Source: Comamonas testosteroni
Lineage (GTDB): Bacteria > Pseudomonadota > Gammaproteobacteria > Burkholderiales > Burkholderiaceae_C
Length of the DNA: 64,000 nucleotides
Assembly: GCF_014076415.1 (NCBI RefSeq)
Contig: NZ_CP043568.1
Coordinates: 4,836,001-4,900,000 of the forward strand
Reading direction: 5' to 3'
Positions 7,954 through 16,783 of the stretch are shown piece after piece; the stretch's first letter is position 1; the number at the start of each line of letters is the position of its first letter. Both the position numbers and the translations under genes were made by a program. The notes beneath the pieces were generated by a model. The model worked only from the letters and a program-made list of their open reading frames with translations, was not told the origin of the DNA and made no database searches.

Positions 7954-8253
7954 TTACTTGCCGCCCAGTTGCGACTGGTACTTGGCCACGGCAGCCGTGT
8001 AGGCGGGGCTGGCCAGCAGACGCTGGTATTCGGCATAGGCCTTGCGGTACTCGTTGCTGAATTCTGTTTCGACATAAGCCGCAGGCGTGGGCATATAGCC
8101 CAGACCTGCACGCTGGTACATCTCAAGGTCGGCCATCACTTCGGCACGACTTTTGCTGGAGGTTACGGAAGTTTGGGGGAGGTCTTGAGCCATGGCAACC
8201 GCGGCGCTGGCGGTCAGCACAGCTGCGGTCAACAAACGGGTGAGGGAGCGCAT
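7954..8253 (-). CDS. Small secreted DUF4148 protein
   Basis: A 99-residue exported protein. MRSLTRLLTAAVLTASAAVAMAQ is a signal peptide ending at AMAQ; the mature part has SRAEVMADLEMYQRAGLGYMPTPAAYVET, the DUF4148 signature with the RAEV-ADLE-RAGL pattern. The rest is Tyr- and Ala-rich and ends QSQLGGK. The family is abundant in Burkholderiales and has no known function. Start 8253 is preceded by AAAGGA seven bases upstream. It is a single gene with its own terminator. Confidence 0.85.
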   Translation of the reverse strand: MRSLTRLLTAAVLTASAAVAMAQDLPQTSVTSSKSRAEVMADLEMYQRAGLGYMPTPAAYVETEFSNEYRKAYAEYQRLLASPAYTAAVAKYQSQLGGK

Positions 8254-8383
8254 TTTCAATCCTTTCAACGGCGCAGCGGCGGAAAAAGACCTGCCGCGCG
8301 GTGCACGACTGAACTATGCGCCCGGCCTCCATGGGCCGTCTGTGCGTTTTCTCACGTAAAAACTCATTTCACATTGCGAGAAA

Positions 8384-9118
8384 TCAATGCGCTTCTTCGA
8401 GCAGCAATCGCAGGCCATCGACGCGGCAAAGACGCAGATTGCGCCCCTCACGTCTGAGCAGGCCCAGGCGCGTGAGCCGCGACATCTCGCGTGCGACCTC
8501 TTCGCGGCTGGTGCCCAGCATCAGGGCCAGATCGTTCTGGCGCGGAGCCGGCGACAGCAGGGCCTCGTCGTTCTCGATTCCCGCCATCTCGGCCCGCTCC
8601 AGCAACTGGGCATGCAGGCGGCCGCGCACCGTGAGGGTTCCCAGGCTGACCACACGCCGCGCCAGCACCCCGGCCAGCTCGCTGAGCCGCTGGACCACGG
8701 CCCGCATGACCAGAACATCGCTCATGATCAATGCTTCGAGCTCTGCACTGGAAAGCGATGCCACCAGGCTTTCATGCGTGGCCTGCACCTGCACGGACAC
8801 ATGCCTGACCAGGGACTTGGGCGCGAAAGCACCAAAAAAGAAACCGGGCTCCAGATAACCCAGAATCATGGCCCGCCCGCTGGTGCTGTAGCTGCCGACA
8901 CTGAGCTGGCCATTGATCAGCATGTATATGCGCTCATCGGTATAGGCCCCGTGCAGCACCTGTCCCGACTCCAGCCGGTGCCAAAGGCATTGCCCCGCCA
9001 GCACGGACAGCCTCTCGTCGGACAGCGACTCCAGCCAGCTCACGCTGCGCAATCCCTGCCAGGCAACGGCTGACACAGGCGCTGAAACCGAGGGCTGCGG
9101 GAACTCGAGCATGGACAT
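8384..9118 (-). CDS. Crp/Fnr family transcriptional regulator
   Basis: A 244-residue regulator with an N-terminal cyclic-nucleotide-binding fold (about 20-140: ESGQVLHGAYTDERIYMLINGQLSVG, GYLEPGFFFGAF) and a C-terminal Crp-type winged helix (about 160-235: QNDLALMLGTSREEVAREMSRLTRLGLL is the recognition helix region). No FNR-type N-terminal cysteine cluster is present, so oxygen sensing through Fe-S is unlikely, and the ligand is unknown. Start 9118 has AAGG eight bases upstream. It is divergent from panB, with a 19-bp palindrome between them that could be its own site. Confidence 0.85.
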   Translation of the reverse strand: MSMLEFPQPSVSAPVSAVAWQGLRSVSWLESLSDERLSVLAGQCLWHRLESGQVLHGAYTDERIYMLINGQLSVGSYSTSGRAMILGYLEPGFFFGAFAPKSLVRHVSVQVQATHESLVASLSSAELEALIMSDVLVMRAVVQRLSELAGVLARRVVSLGTLTVRGRLHAQLLERAEMAGIENDEALLSPAPRQNDLALMLGTSREEVAREMSRLTRLGLLRREGRNLRLCRVDGLRLLLEEAH

Positions 9119-9162
9119 GAACAACCTTGTGCAAAAAGAAATGGAAGGCCGCAGAACGCAGG

Positions 9163-9181
9163 GCCATGCAATGCATGGCCA
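9163..9181. promoter_or_regulatory. Perfect 19-bp palindrome in the crp-panB gap
   Basis: GGCCATGCAATGCATGGCC is a perfect inverted repeat (9+1+9), 44 bases from the regulator start and 141 bases from panB. It does not match the Crp consensus TGTGA-N6-TCACA. It could be an operator of the divergent regulator or an RNA hairpin in its leader. Confidence 0.4.
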
Positions 9182-9322
9182 CACAGCATATTAAGGTGGC
9201 TGACAGCAGCCATACCCTTTTTCAACGTGGCGCTGCAGCGCAGCATCGCATAGACTCGCGGGCAAATTTGCCTGCAGGCTTTTCTGCGGGGCCCAGCCAT
9301 AGACAAGACCAGGAGACACCCC

Positions 9323-10192
9323 ATGACCGCTACCGGCACGCCTTACGGAACCATCCCCCCCTCTTCTCCCCAGCCCCAGCGCCGCCCCGTCAGCCTGCCG
9401 CGCCTGGCTCAGATGCGCGCGGCCGGTGAAAAAATCACCATGCTGACGGCCTATGACGCCACGTTTGCCGCGGTGGCCGACGCGGCCGGGGTGGAGTGCA
9501 TCCTGGTCGGCGACTCGCTGGGCATGGTCTGCCAGGGCCTGCACAGCACCGTAGGCGTGACGCTTCAGGATATGGCCTATCACACGGCCAGCGTCACGCG
9601 AGGCCTGCACCGCGCCCAGGCCACGGCCTGGGTGATTGCCGACATGCCCTACGGCAGCTATGCCGAAAGTCCCGAGCAGGCCATGCGCAGCGCCTGCCAG
9701 CTGATGCAGGCCGGCGCCCATATGGTCAAGCTCGAAGGCGGTGGCTGGACCGCGCCCACCGTGCGCTTTCTCGTCGATCGCGGCGTGCCCGTGTGCGCCC
9801 ACCTGGGACTGACGCCGCAGACCGTGCATGCACTGGGCGGCTACCGCGTCCAGGGCAAGGACGAAGAGGCCGCCGCTACGCTGCGCCAGCATGCGCTGGA
9901 GCTTCAGGACGCAGGGGCCTCCATGCTGGTGCTGGAGATGGTGCCCGCAGCCCTGTCCGCCCAGCTGACCGAGGAGCTGCCGCTGTGCCACACCATAGGC
10001 ATTGGCGCGGGCAATGGCACGGCCGGCCAGGTTCTGGTGCTGCACGACATGCTGGGCGTGAACCTGGGCAAGATGGCCAGGTTCGTGCACAACTTCATGG
10101 CCGATGCCGGCAGCGTCAAGGGCGCCATGGAAGCCTATGTGCAGTCCGTCAAGAATGGCAGCTTCCCCGACAATGCCCTGCACGCCTGGTGA
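9323..10192 (+). CDS. panB: 3-methyl-2-oxobutanoate hydroxymethyltransferase
   Basis: A 289-residue ketopantoate hydroxymethyltransferase, the first committed step of pantothenate synthesis, transferring a hydroxymethyl group from 5,10-methylene-THF to 2-oxoisovalerate. Blocks visible are [28 protein letters not shown] (Mg-binding Asp), [24 protein letters not shown] and [21 protein letters not shown]. It has a short N-terminal extension of about 25 residues rich in Pro and Ser. panC follows after 40 bases, an operon. GGAGACACCCC before 9323 gives the ribosome site. Confidence 0.95.
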   Translation: MTATGTPYGTIPPSSPQPQRRPVSLPRLAQMRAAGEKITMLTAYDATFAAVADAAGVECILVGDSLGMVCQGLHSTVGVTLQDMAYHTASVTRGLHRAQATAWVIADMPYGSYAESPEQAMRSACQLMQAGAHMVKLEGGGWTAPTVRFLVDRGVPVCAHLGLTPQTVHALGGYRVQGKDEEAAATLRQHALELQDAGASMLVLEMVPAALSAQLTEELPLCHTIGIGAGNGTAGQVLVLHDMLGVNLGKMARFVHNFMADAGSVKGAMEAYVQSVKNGSFPDNALHAW

Positions 10193-10232
10193 GCCCGGGC
10201 TTTTGTTTTTGTTTTCCCCCACTGTTTGAGTC

Positions 10233-11072
10233 ATGCAAATCGTTCACACCATCGCCGACCTGCGCGCCGCACTGGCCGGTCGCGGCCGCCCTGCTTTCGT
10301 GCCCACCATGGGCAATCTGCACGAGGGCCATCTCTCCCTGGTGCGCCACGCCCGCCAGCATGGCGATGTGACCGTGGCCAGCATCTTCGTGAACCGCCTG
10401 CAGTTTCTGCCTCACGAAGACTTCGACAGCTACCCGCGTACCTTCGATGCCGACTGCGCCAAGCTGCAAGCTGAAGGCTGCGACATCGTCTTCGCCCCCA
10501 GGGAGAAAGACCTCTACCCCGAGCCGCAGACCTTCAAGATCCAGCCTGATGCGCAGCTGGCCGACATTCTGGAAGGCCACTTCCGCCCCGGTTTCTTCAC
10601 CGGCGTCTGCACCGTGGTCATGAAGCTGTTCCAGGCCGTGTTTGCCACCACTGGCGGCGGCACGGCCGTTTTCGGGCAGAAGGACTATCAGCAGCTGATG
10701 GTGATCCGCCGCATGGTGCAGCAGTTCGCCCTGCCCATAGAGATCATCGGCTGCGCCACGGCGCGCGCCGACAGCGGCCTGGCCCTGAGCTCACGCAACA
10801 GCTACCTCAGCGATGAACAGCGTGTGCAGGCCATGGCGCTGTCCGAGGCGCTCAAGGCCCTGGCAGATGCCGCGCGCCGGGGCGGCAATCTGGCCGATCT
10901 CGAAGCGCAGGCCATGGCCGCGCTGCGCGCCAAGGGCTGGGAGCCCGACTATCTGAGCGTGCGCCAGCGCAGCGATCTGCAGACACCGGCCGATGCGCGT
11001 GGCGGCGAACTGGTGGCCCTGGGCGCGGCGCGCCTGGGCAGCACCCGGCTCATAGACAACCTGGAGTTCTAG
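10233..11072 (+). CDS. panC: Pantothenate synthetase
   Basis: A 279-residue pantoate-beta-alanine ligase that joins pantoate and beta-alanine using [21 protein letters not shown] is the ATP-binding HIGH-type region (His of HEGH), [17 protein letters not shown] and [11 protein letters not shown] are the second nucleotide- and pantoate-binding blocks. It is co-transcribed with panB; the missing partner panD is at 2988. Length is normal. GCCCGGGC followed by T-rich DNA lies between panB and panC but is too weak a hairpin to break the operon. Confidence 0.95.
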   Translation: MQIVHTIADLRAALAGRGRPAFVPTMGNLHEGHLSLVRHARQHGDVTVASIFVNRLQFLPHEDFDSYPRTFDADCAKLQAEGCDIVFAPREKDLYPEPQTFKIQPDAQLADILEGHFRPGFFTGVCTVVMKLFQAVFATTGGGTAVFGQKDYQQLMVIRRMVQQFALPIEIIGCATARADSGLALSSRNSYLSDEQRVQAMALSEALKALADAARRGGNLADLEAQAMAALRAKGWEPDYLSVRQRSDLQTPADARGGELVALGAARLGSTRLIDNLEF

Positions 11073-11188
11073 GATTGCGCATCCCTCTTGGCGCTGTACG
11101 GCAAGGGCAGCCGGCCCTTGCCCGGCGCCTCTGATTCAGGCCGCGCCAGTGCCCAGTATCAAGAACAATGCAAAGGCGAGGAGCGCCA

Positions 11189-11590
11189 TCAGCACTGGTA
11201 GGAGTCCACCGGCGACTGGCTGGGCAGGGCCTGCAGCGCAAGCCCCTGCCCCTTGAGCCGGCAGAACAGGCCGTCGCCCATTTCCAGCTCCAGCACAAAA
11301 TCCGCATCGCTGGCAAAAGGCAGAGGCAGACCGCGCAGCCGCTGCCCGGCGATATGCAGCTGCGCTTGCCGAACACGGCCTGCGGCGGCCAGGACCAGGG
11401 TCAAATCCGCCTCCGAAGCTTTGTCAGTATGCGCGATGCGCCTGCATATCAATAGCAACGGCTGCCACAGGCCCTCGCCGGCCCCGGCTCGTTCACCGTC
11501 AAGCACACGGGCAGCGGAAAAGCGGATCTGCAACGCGCCGTTCTGCAGGCTGATTGCCGCGATCTCGGAATCTTCAAGCTCGAAATTCAT
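11189..11590 (-). CDS. Hypothetical protein
   Basis: A 133-residue protein of no family I recognise. It has no signal peptide or membrane segment. The sequence is beta-rich with alternating hydrophobic residues (EIAAISLQNGALQIRFSAARV, DADFVLELEMGDGLFCRLKGQGLALQAL), suggestive of a small beta-barrel or lipocalin-like fold. The start at 11590 is preferred to one 33 bases upstream because it opens with the structured part. It is convergent with panC. Coding character follows from a consistent frame and GC-rich third positions. Confidence 0.5.
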   Translation of the reverse strand: MNFELEDSEIAAISLQNGALQIRFSAARVLDGERAGAGEGLWQPLLLICRRIAHTDKASEADLTLVLAAAGRVRQAQLHIAGQRLRGLPLPFASDADFVLELEMGDGLFCRLKGQGLALQALPSQSPVDSYQC

Positions 11591-11690
11591 GCGTCCAAGC
11601 ATAGCGCTATGGCACCTTGGCAACAGCAGCCAGTGCCGCCGCCGCGCATACTGTCGAGCACCCTATACACCGCCATGAAAGAGGACGCCA

Positions 11691-12140
11691 ATGAGCGAGA
11701 AACTGTATCTGGATGATCTGTACGTAGGCCAGAAGTTCGTCAGCGAGGGCTACCCGCTGGATGAGGCGCAAATCATTGCCTATGCCAGGCAGTTCGATCC
11801 CCAGGTCTTTCACCTCGACCCCGAAGCCGCCAAGCATACCTTCTTCCAGGGCCTGGCCGCCAGCGGCTGGCATACGGCCTCCATCAGCATGCTGCTGGTG
11901 ACGCAAAGCATTCCCCTGGCCGACGGCGTGATCGGCGGCGGCATGGAAGAGCTGGCCTGGCCCCAGCCCACACGCCCTGGTGATGTGCTGCAGGTCGAGT
12001 CGGAAATTGTGGAGATCATTCCTTCCCAGTCCAAACCCAACCGGGCCCTGGTGCGTGTCCTCTCCCACACCAAAAACCAGCGCGGCGAGGTGCTGCAGCG
12101 CTTCAGGCCCAAGATGGTGTGCTTCAAGCGCCCGGCCTGA
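11691..12140 (+). CDS. MaoC family dehydratase
   Basis: A 149-residue hot-dog fold protein. LDDLYVGQKFVSEGYPLDEAQIIAYARQFDPQVFHLDPEAAK is the MaoC motif, with the Asp-His pair (FDPQVFHLD) that acts in (R)-specific enoyl-CoA hydration. FFQGLAASGWHTASISMLL is the next block. It probably hydrates a 2-enoyl-CoA or acts on a related thioester; the substrate cannot be told from the sequence. It stands between an unknown minus-strand gene and a SulP transporter, so context gives little help. Confidence 0.8.
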   Translation: MSEKLYLDDLYVGQKFVSEGYPLDEAQIIAYARQFDPQVFHLDPEAAKHTFFQGLAASGWHTASISMLLVTQSIPLADGVIGGGMEELAWPQPTRPGDVLQVESEIVEIIPSQSKPNRALVRVLSHTKNQRGEVLQRFRPKMVCFKRPA

Positions 12141-12231
12141 CCCTTGCGCAGCAAAAGTCCTGGGCACTGCTTAATATCGCCCACCGGCGCTGCCTGCTCT
12201 GCACAGGCGGCGCATCACTTGCTGCTGCGAT

Positions 12232-13713
12232 ATGAATCCCCATTTTTCCCTGAGCCGATGGCGCGCCGAATGGGCGCCCAGCGTGCCGCGTGAGCTGCTG
12301 GCCGGCGCCGTCGCCACGTTTGCGCTGATTCCCGAGGTCATTGCCTTTTCCTTTGTCGCGGGTGTGGACCCGGCCGTGGGGCTGTATGCCTCCTTCATCA
12401 TCAGCATCGTGATTGCCGTGTTCGGCGCACGTCCGGCCATGGTCTCGGCAGCGGCCGGCTCGGTGGCCCTGGTGGCGGCTCCGCTGGTCGCATCGCATGG
12501 TCTGCCATATCTGCTGGCCGCAGGCTTGCTGGCGGGTGCCATGCAGATCATCTTCGGCCTGTGCAAGATGGGCAGCCTGGTGCGCTTTGTCTCCAGCTCG
12601 GTGCGCACGGGTTTTGTCAACGCGCTGGCCATTCTGATCTTTTCAGCCCAGTTGCCGCATCTGCACGGAGCCAACACCGCCACCTGGGCCATGCTGGCCC
12701 TGGGCCTGGCCCTGATCTACGGCCTGCCCTGGCTGGGACAGAGACTGCAGCTCAAGGCGCTGGGCGCCATTCCCTCACCACTGATCTGCGTGCTAGTGCT
12801 GACGCTGCTCGCCAGCTTCATGGGCCTGCCCCTCAAGACCGTGGCCGATCTGGGCCATCTGCCGGACAGCCTGCCGCTGTTTGCACTGCCCGAAATCCCC
12901 GCGAGCCTGGAGACGCTACGCATCATCGCCCTGCCAGCCCTGGCGATTGCCATGGTGGGTCTGCTGGAGTCGGTGCTCACAGCCGCCGTGGTGGACGACC
13001 TGACGGGCACGCCCAGCAACAAGAGCCGCGAATGCACGGGCCTGGGCCTGGCCAATGTCTCGGCCAGCCTGTTCGGCGGCATTGCGGGCTGCGGCATGAT
13101 CGGCCAGGCGGTTGGCAACGTGAAATACGGCGGCCGCGGTCGTCTGTCCACCCTGTTTGCCGGGGTGTTTCTGCTGATTCTCATGGTCGCCCTCAAGCCC
13201 TGGGTGTCGCGGGTACCGGTGATTGCTCTGGTGGCCATCATGGTCATGGTGTCGGTCTCGACCTTCGACTGGAAGTCGCTGGGCAATCTGGTGCGCCACC
13301 CGCGTCTGTCCAGCTCGGTGATGCTGGTGACGGTGGTCATCACCATCGCCACCCACAATCTGGCCGCCGGCGTGGTGGCAGGCGTGCTGCTCTCGGGCGT
13401 GTTCTTCACCTTCAAGGTGGCCCATATGCTGCAGGTCCGGGGCAGCCTGGACGAGACCGGCGATCTCTATACCTGGACGGTGAGCGGCCAGGTGTTTTTT
13501 GCCTCGGCCGATGCGCTGATCGAAGCCTTCGACGTGCGTGCCGCGGCCGGCAGGCAGGCCCGCATCGATGTAAGTGGCGCGCATTTCTGGGACATCACCG
13601 CCGTGGGCGCGCTGGACAAGGTGATGGAGCGCCTGCGCCAGCATGGCTGCCGCGTGGAGCTGACGGGGCTGGACGAGGCCAGTCAACGACTGATAGAACG
13701 CATCAGGGTCTAG
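12232..13713 (+). CDS. SulP family anion permease with STAS domain
   Basis: A 493-residue inner-membrane transporter. The N-terminal 390 residues hold about ten to twelve hydrophobic helices, beginning with the family signature PRELLAGAVATFALIPEVIAFSFVAGVDPAVGLYA given here in part only as VPRELLAGAVATFALIPEV. SRECTGLGLANVSASLFGG is the second conserved block. The C-terminal 100 residues (GDLYTWTVSGQVFFASADALIEAF and RIDVSGAHFWDITAVGALDK) form a STAS domain. SulP members carry sulfate, bicarbonate or dicarboxylates; which of these cannot be decided here. A phasin-like gene is convergent 20 bases away. Confidence 0.88.
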   Translation: MNPHFSLSRWRAEWAPSVPRELLAGAVATFALIPEVIAFSFVAGVDPAVGLYASFIISIVIAVFGARPAMVSAAAGSVALVAAPLVASHGLPYLLAAGLLAGAMQIIFGLCKMGSLVRFVSSSVRTGFVNALAILIFSAQLPHLHGANTATWAMLALGLALIYGLPWLGQRLQLKALGAIPSPLICVLVLTLLASFMGLPLKTVADLGHLPDSLPLFALPEIPASLETLRIIALPALAIAMVGLLESVLTAAVVDDLTGTPSNKSRECTGLGLANVSASLFGGIAGCGMIGQAVGNVKYGGRGRLSTLFAGVFLLILMVALKPWVSRVPVIALVAIMVMVSVSTFDWKSLGNLVRHPRLSSSVMLVTVVITIATHNLAAGVVAGVLLSGVFFTFKVAHMLQVRGSLDETGDLYTWTVSGQVFFASADALIEAFDVRAAAGRQARIDVSGAHFWDITAVGALDKVMERLRQHGCRVELTGLDEASQRLIERIRV

Positions 13714-13733
13714 GTTTGGCGGCTGGTGGCCGC

Positions 13734-14105
13734 TTATTTCAGGCTGGTCTGCGACAGGCGCTTGGCATTGGCCACGGCCTTGCGGCGAATCGGCGCCAGG
13801 CTTCTGGCCGCCACCTTGTCGGCCGCCACGGGCAGCTTCTGGCTCATGGTCCAGGGGTTGCGCATCCAGGCCAGACACAGCTGCTGCTGCACCTTGAACA
13901 TTTCGGCCCCCATGGTCAGCCAGGCCTGGCTGAAGGCGACCTGCTTTTCCACCACCATGCGCGTGAACTCCTTCTGGTCGCGCGCAGAGAGCACCGGACC
14001 GCTGAGGGCCATGCGCGTGAGCCGGTGGTTGATGACCTGAGGCACGGCCATGCTGATGTCCAGCAGTTCGCTGGCAGTGCGGTGGGGGATGGCGGATTCA
14101 GGCAT
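13734..14105 (-). CDS. Phasin-like polyhydroxyalkanoate granule protein
   Basis: A 123-residue amphipathic helical protein. The opening HRTASELLDISMAVPQVINHRLTRMALSGP, the run EFTRMVVEKQVAFSQAWLTMG and the basic C-terminus APIRRKAVANAKRLSQTSLK match a Burkholderiales family annotated, as I recall, as polyhydroxyalkanoate granule-associated phasin. It should coat PHA granules. No pha genes are adjacent. The start at 14105 is preferred to 14141, which would add a leader of no known similarity. Confidence 0.6.
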   Translation of the reverse strand: MPESAIPHRTASELLDISMAVPQVINHRLTRMALSGPVLSARDQKEFTRMVVEKQVAFSQAWLTMGAEMFKVQQQLCLAWMRNPWTMSQKLPVAADKVAARSLAPIRRKAVANAKRLSQTSLK

Positions 14106-14192
14106 GTGTAACTCCTTGCATTCAGGCGTTTTATTGTGCACTGCAACATAGAAGTTTGCGCAAGCTCACCTGCGAAAGCCCTATCGCCGAAT

Positions 14193-15119
14193 TCAGCGCC
14201 TGTGCCCAAGCAGGCTGAGTGCCTCCTGCTCCAGTGCCGCCGTCAGCCAGGGCAGGCCCGCATCGGCAGGCCGGTGCAGCGGCAGCAGCATATGCACCTG
14301 GAACGCTATCGAGAACGCCAGCGGCCGCACCACCAGCTGCGGGCCGGCGCAGGCCCGCGCAGTCAGCGGGTTGACGATGGCCAGACCCAGGCCATGCTGG
14401 ACCATGGCGCAGACGGCAACGGCGCTGGCGGTCTCCAGGCTCAGCCGGCGCTGTACGCCGGCACGGGCGAACACCGCATCGATCTGGGCCCGGTAGGGGT
14501 CGTCGCGCGCCAGGCTGATGAAGGATTCGCCCTCAAAGTCCCGCTCACTCAGCAGCGCCTTCTGCGCCAGCGCATGGTCGGCAGGCAGCACGGCTACCTC
14601 GTCCATGGCCGGCAAGGGCTGGCTGCGCGTGCCCGGCGGCGCCTCGGCCAGCTCGGACAGGCCCAGATCGAAGCGCTGGGCCGCCATCCATTCCTGCAGC
14701 AGCGGTGCCTCCTGGGTGCTCACGCTCACGGCCACGGCGCCATGACTGACCTGCAGACGCGCCAGCGCTCCCGGCAGCAAGGCGTGGCTGAGTGCCGGCA
14801 GGCACAGCACGCTGATGCTCGCGCCCTGCGGGCGCCCCAGCTCCACGGCGCGGTCGATCACGCGCTCCAGGCCCTGCCAGCTGCGCCGCACCTCGTCCCA
14901 GAGCAGCAAGGCCCGCGCATTGGCGCGCAGACGGCCCTGCACGCGTTCGAACAGTGCATAGCCCAGCAGTTGCTCCATGCGCGCCAGCTCGCGGCTGACC
15001 GTGGGTTGGGAGGTATAGAGCAGTTGTGCCGCACCTGTGACGCTGCCGGCCGTCATGACGGCACGGAACACCTCGATATGGCGATGGGTGATGCGCTGAG
15101 AAGCTTCTGAATCAGTCAT
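14193..15119 (-). CDS. LysR family regulator divergent from lysA
   Basis: A 308-residue LysR-type regulator. Residues 12-70 (THRHIEVFRAVMTAGSVTGAAQLL, TSQPTVSRELARMEQLLGYALFER) form the helix-turn-helix. The rest is the periplasmic-binding-protein-like effector domain. It is divergent from lysA with a gap of 106 bases, the same arrangement as E. coli lysR-lysA, so activation of lysA in response to diaminopimelate or lysine is the likely role. I infer this from position; the family alone does not prove it. ATG at 15119 is used. Confidence 0.8.
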   Translation of the reverse strand: MTDSEASQRITHRHIEVFRAVMTAGSVTGAAQLLYTSQPTVSRELARMEQLLGYALFERVQGRLRANARALLLWDEVRRSWQGLERVIDRAVELGRPQGASISVLCLPALSHALLPGALARLQVSHGAVAVSVSTQEAPLLQEWMAAQRFDLGLSELAEAPPGTRSQPLPAMDEVAVLPADHALAQKALLSERDFEGESFISLARDDPYRAQIDAVFARAGVQRRLSLETASAVAVCAMVQHGLGLAIVNPLTARACAGPQLVVRPLAFSIAFQVHMLLPLHRPADAGLPWLTAALEQEALSLLGHRR

Positions 15120-15225
15120 GCTCAAAGCATATCAATATTGAATAATCTTCATAAATCAAGCTATTGGACTGAATAGACAGCCGCATGCATGATGCGCTGA
15201 ACTATTCCCTTTCAAGAGACCGCCC
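15120..15225. promoter_or_regulatory. lysR-lysA divergent control region
   Basis: An AT-rich stretch with TCAATATTGA (15132-15141), a perfect 10-bp palindrome inside ATATCAATATTGAATAAT. It has the T-N11-A shape of LysR operators and lies just upstream of the regulator start. It probably serves both promoters. Confidence 0.55.
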
Positions 15226-16473
15226 ATGGCAAACCCCTTCTCTCCCGCACAGCTCTGGAACCTGGCCAACCAGTACGGCACGCCGCTGTGGGTTTATGAC
15301 GCCGCCACCATCCGCGAGCGCATTGCCCAGCTCAAGGCTTTCGACACCGTGCGCTTTGCCCAGAAGGCCTGCTCCAACATTCACATCCTCAAGCTCATGC
15401 GCGAGCAGGGCGTGAAGGTGGATGCGGTCTCGCGCGGCGAAGTCCTGCGCGCGCTGGCGGCGGGCTTTACGCCCGGCTTCGGCGAACCTGCCGATATCGT
15501 CTTCACAGCCGACGTGATGGACGAGGCCACGCTGGCCACCGTGGTGGAGCACAAGGTTCCCGTGAATGCGGGCTCCATCGACATGCTGCACCAGCTGGCC
15601 GCCGTGTCCAGGGGCCACCATGTCTGGCTGCGCATCAACCCCGGCTTCGGCCACGGCCACAGCAACAAGACCAACACCGGCGGCGAGCACAGCAAGCACG
15701 GCATCTGGCACAGCGAACTCGAGGCAGCGCTGGACGCCATCAAGGCCGGCGGCCTGGTGCTGGCCGGCCTGCATATGCACATCGGCTCGGGCGTGGACTA
15801 CGGCCATCTGCAGGAAGTCTGCGGCGCCATGGTCAAGCTGGTCGAGCGCACCAAGGCGGCTGGCGTGGACCTGCATGCGATTTCGGCCGGCGGCGGCCTG
15901 TCCATCCCCTATCGTGCTGGCGATGACACCATCGATACCAACCATTACCACGGCCTGTGGGATGCGGCGCGCCAGCAGGCCGAGGCCATCGTCGGCCACA
16001 AGCTGGGCCTGGAGCTGGAGCCCGGCCGCTTCCTGGTGGCCGAGTCCGGGGTGCTGCTGGGCACCGTGCGCGCCACCAAAAATGCGGGCAGCAACCACTT
16101 CGTGCTGGTGGACACCGGCTTCAACGAGCTGATGCGCCCCAGCATGTATGGCAGCTACCACGGCATGGAAGTGCTGCGCCGCGACGGCCAGAGCCTGCCC
16201 GCGCAGGACAGCGTGGTGGCCGGCCCGCTTTGCGAATCGGGCGATGTCTTCACCCAGGGCGACGGCGGCGTGGTGCTGCCGCGCTCGCTGGCCGGCGCCA
16301 GCGTGGGCGACCTGCTGGTGATTCATGACACGGGCGCCTACGGCAGCTCCATGTCCAGCAACTACAACACCCGCCCGCTGGCCGCCGAAGTACTGGTCGA
16401 TGGCGCACAGACCCAGCTGATTCGCCGTCGCCAGACGGTGGAAGAACTGCTGGCTCTGGAGATTGGTTTGTAA
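15226..16473 (+). CDS. lysA: Diaminopimelate decarboxylase
   Basis: A 415-residue PLP enzyme of the alanine-racemase-like fold III that makes lysine from meso-diaminopimelate. FAQKACSNIHILKLM carries the PLP lysine near residue 45 (Lys of AQKA). HSKHGIW, LHMHIGSG and ISAGGGLSIPY are the barrel blocks, ELEPGRFLVAESG binds PLP phosphate, and GPLCESGDVFTQ plus GAYGSSMSSNYNTRPL supply the partner-subunit residues. The form resembles E. coli LysA rather than the DapF-linked type. The divergent LysR gene is its probable activator. Confidence 0.95.
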   Translation: MANPFSPAQLWNLANQYGTPLWVYDAATIRERIAQLKAFDTVRFAQKACSNIHILKLMREQGVKVDAVSRGEVLRALAAGFTPGFGEPADIVFTADVMDEATLATVVEHKVPVNAGSIDMLHQLAAVSRGHHVWLRINPGFGHGHSNKTNTGGEHSKHGIWHSELEAALDAIKAGGLVLAGLHMHIGSGVDYGHLQEVCGAMVKLVERTKAAGVDLHAISAGGGLSIPYRAGDDTIDTNHYHGLWDAARQQAEAIVGHKLGLELEPGRFLVAESGVLLGTVRATKNAGSNHFVLVDTGFNELMRPSMYGSYHGMEVLRRDGQSLPAQDSVVAGPLCESGDVFTQGDGGVVLPRSLAGASVGDLLVIHDTGAYGSSMSSNYNTRPLAAEVLVDGAQTQLIRRRQTVEELLALEIGL

Positions 16474-16474
16474 C

Positions 16475-16645
16475 TCCCCCTGAGCCGCTTGCCTGGGCGG
16501 CCCCGCGGCTTCCCCTGGCCGGGCGCCCTCTCGCCGGGCGCCCCTCTCTCTACGCGCTGCGCGCTAAGGGAGGGGGACGACAGCATCGCTGGGGCAGCCC
16601 TGGCTGCGGGGCGGCGCGGCCGGCTAGGCCCTTGCTTGCTGTCTC
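16475..16645. repeat. Dispersed repeat, family A, copy 2
   Basis: It begins right after the lysA stop with CTCCCCCTGAGCCGCTTG and holds GAGGGGGACGAC, GCTGCGGGGCGGC and CCCTTGCTTGC in the same order as 943-1031. It is longer because of an insert containing CCGGGCGCCC and GCCGGGCGCCCC (a nearly exact direct repeat) and TACGCGCTGCGCGCTAAGGG, whose ends pair with the C-rich segment. Both copies lie at the 3' end of a gene. Confidence 0.65.
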
Positions 16646-16685
16646 TCTCTCTTGCGTCACGCCCCATGATTGAGTTCACGCCATG

Positions 16686-16750
16686 AATTCAATAGCAGCT
16701 AACGTTTAGTCATCGGGGGCTTCAGGCCAAAATCACCTGAAATCTTTTCT
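16686..16750. repeat. Dispersed repeat, family B, degenerate copy
   Basis: AATAGCAGCTAACG, a central GGGGGCTTCAGG, then AAAATCACCTGAAATCT. The last block equals the AGCACCTGAAATCT block of the clear copy at 17692-17784. It occupies the upstream region of the DMT transporter gene. Together with the family A copy it fills the 310 bases between lysA and that gene. Confidence 0.45.
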
Positions 16751-16783
16751 CTCGGCACCGCGCAGTGCCCGGCAAGTTCTTTC

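Noticed and set aside
10195..10220. GCCCGGGC followed by T-rich DNA between panB and panC as a terminator
   Set aside because: The palindrome has no loop and the T run is broken by G, and it would split an obvious operon; not strong enough to call.
12561..14111. Second plus-strand open frame of 516 codons inside the SulP gene
   Set aside because: It is an alternate frame of the SulP gene, Arg/Gly/Pro-rich, and it runs on through the opposite strand of the phasin-like gene.
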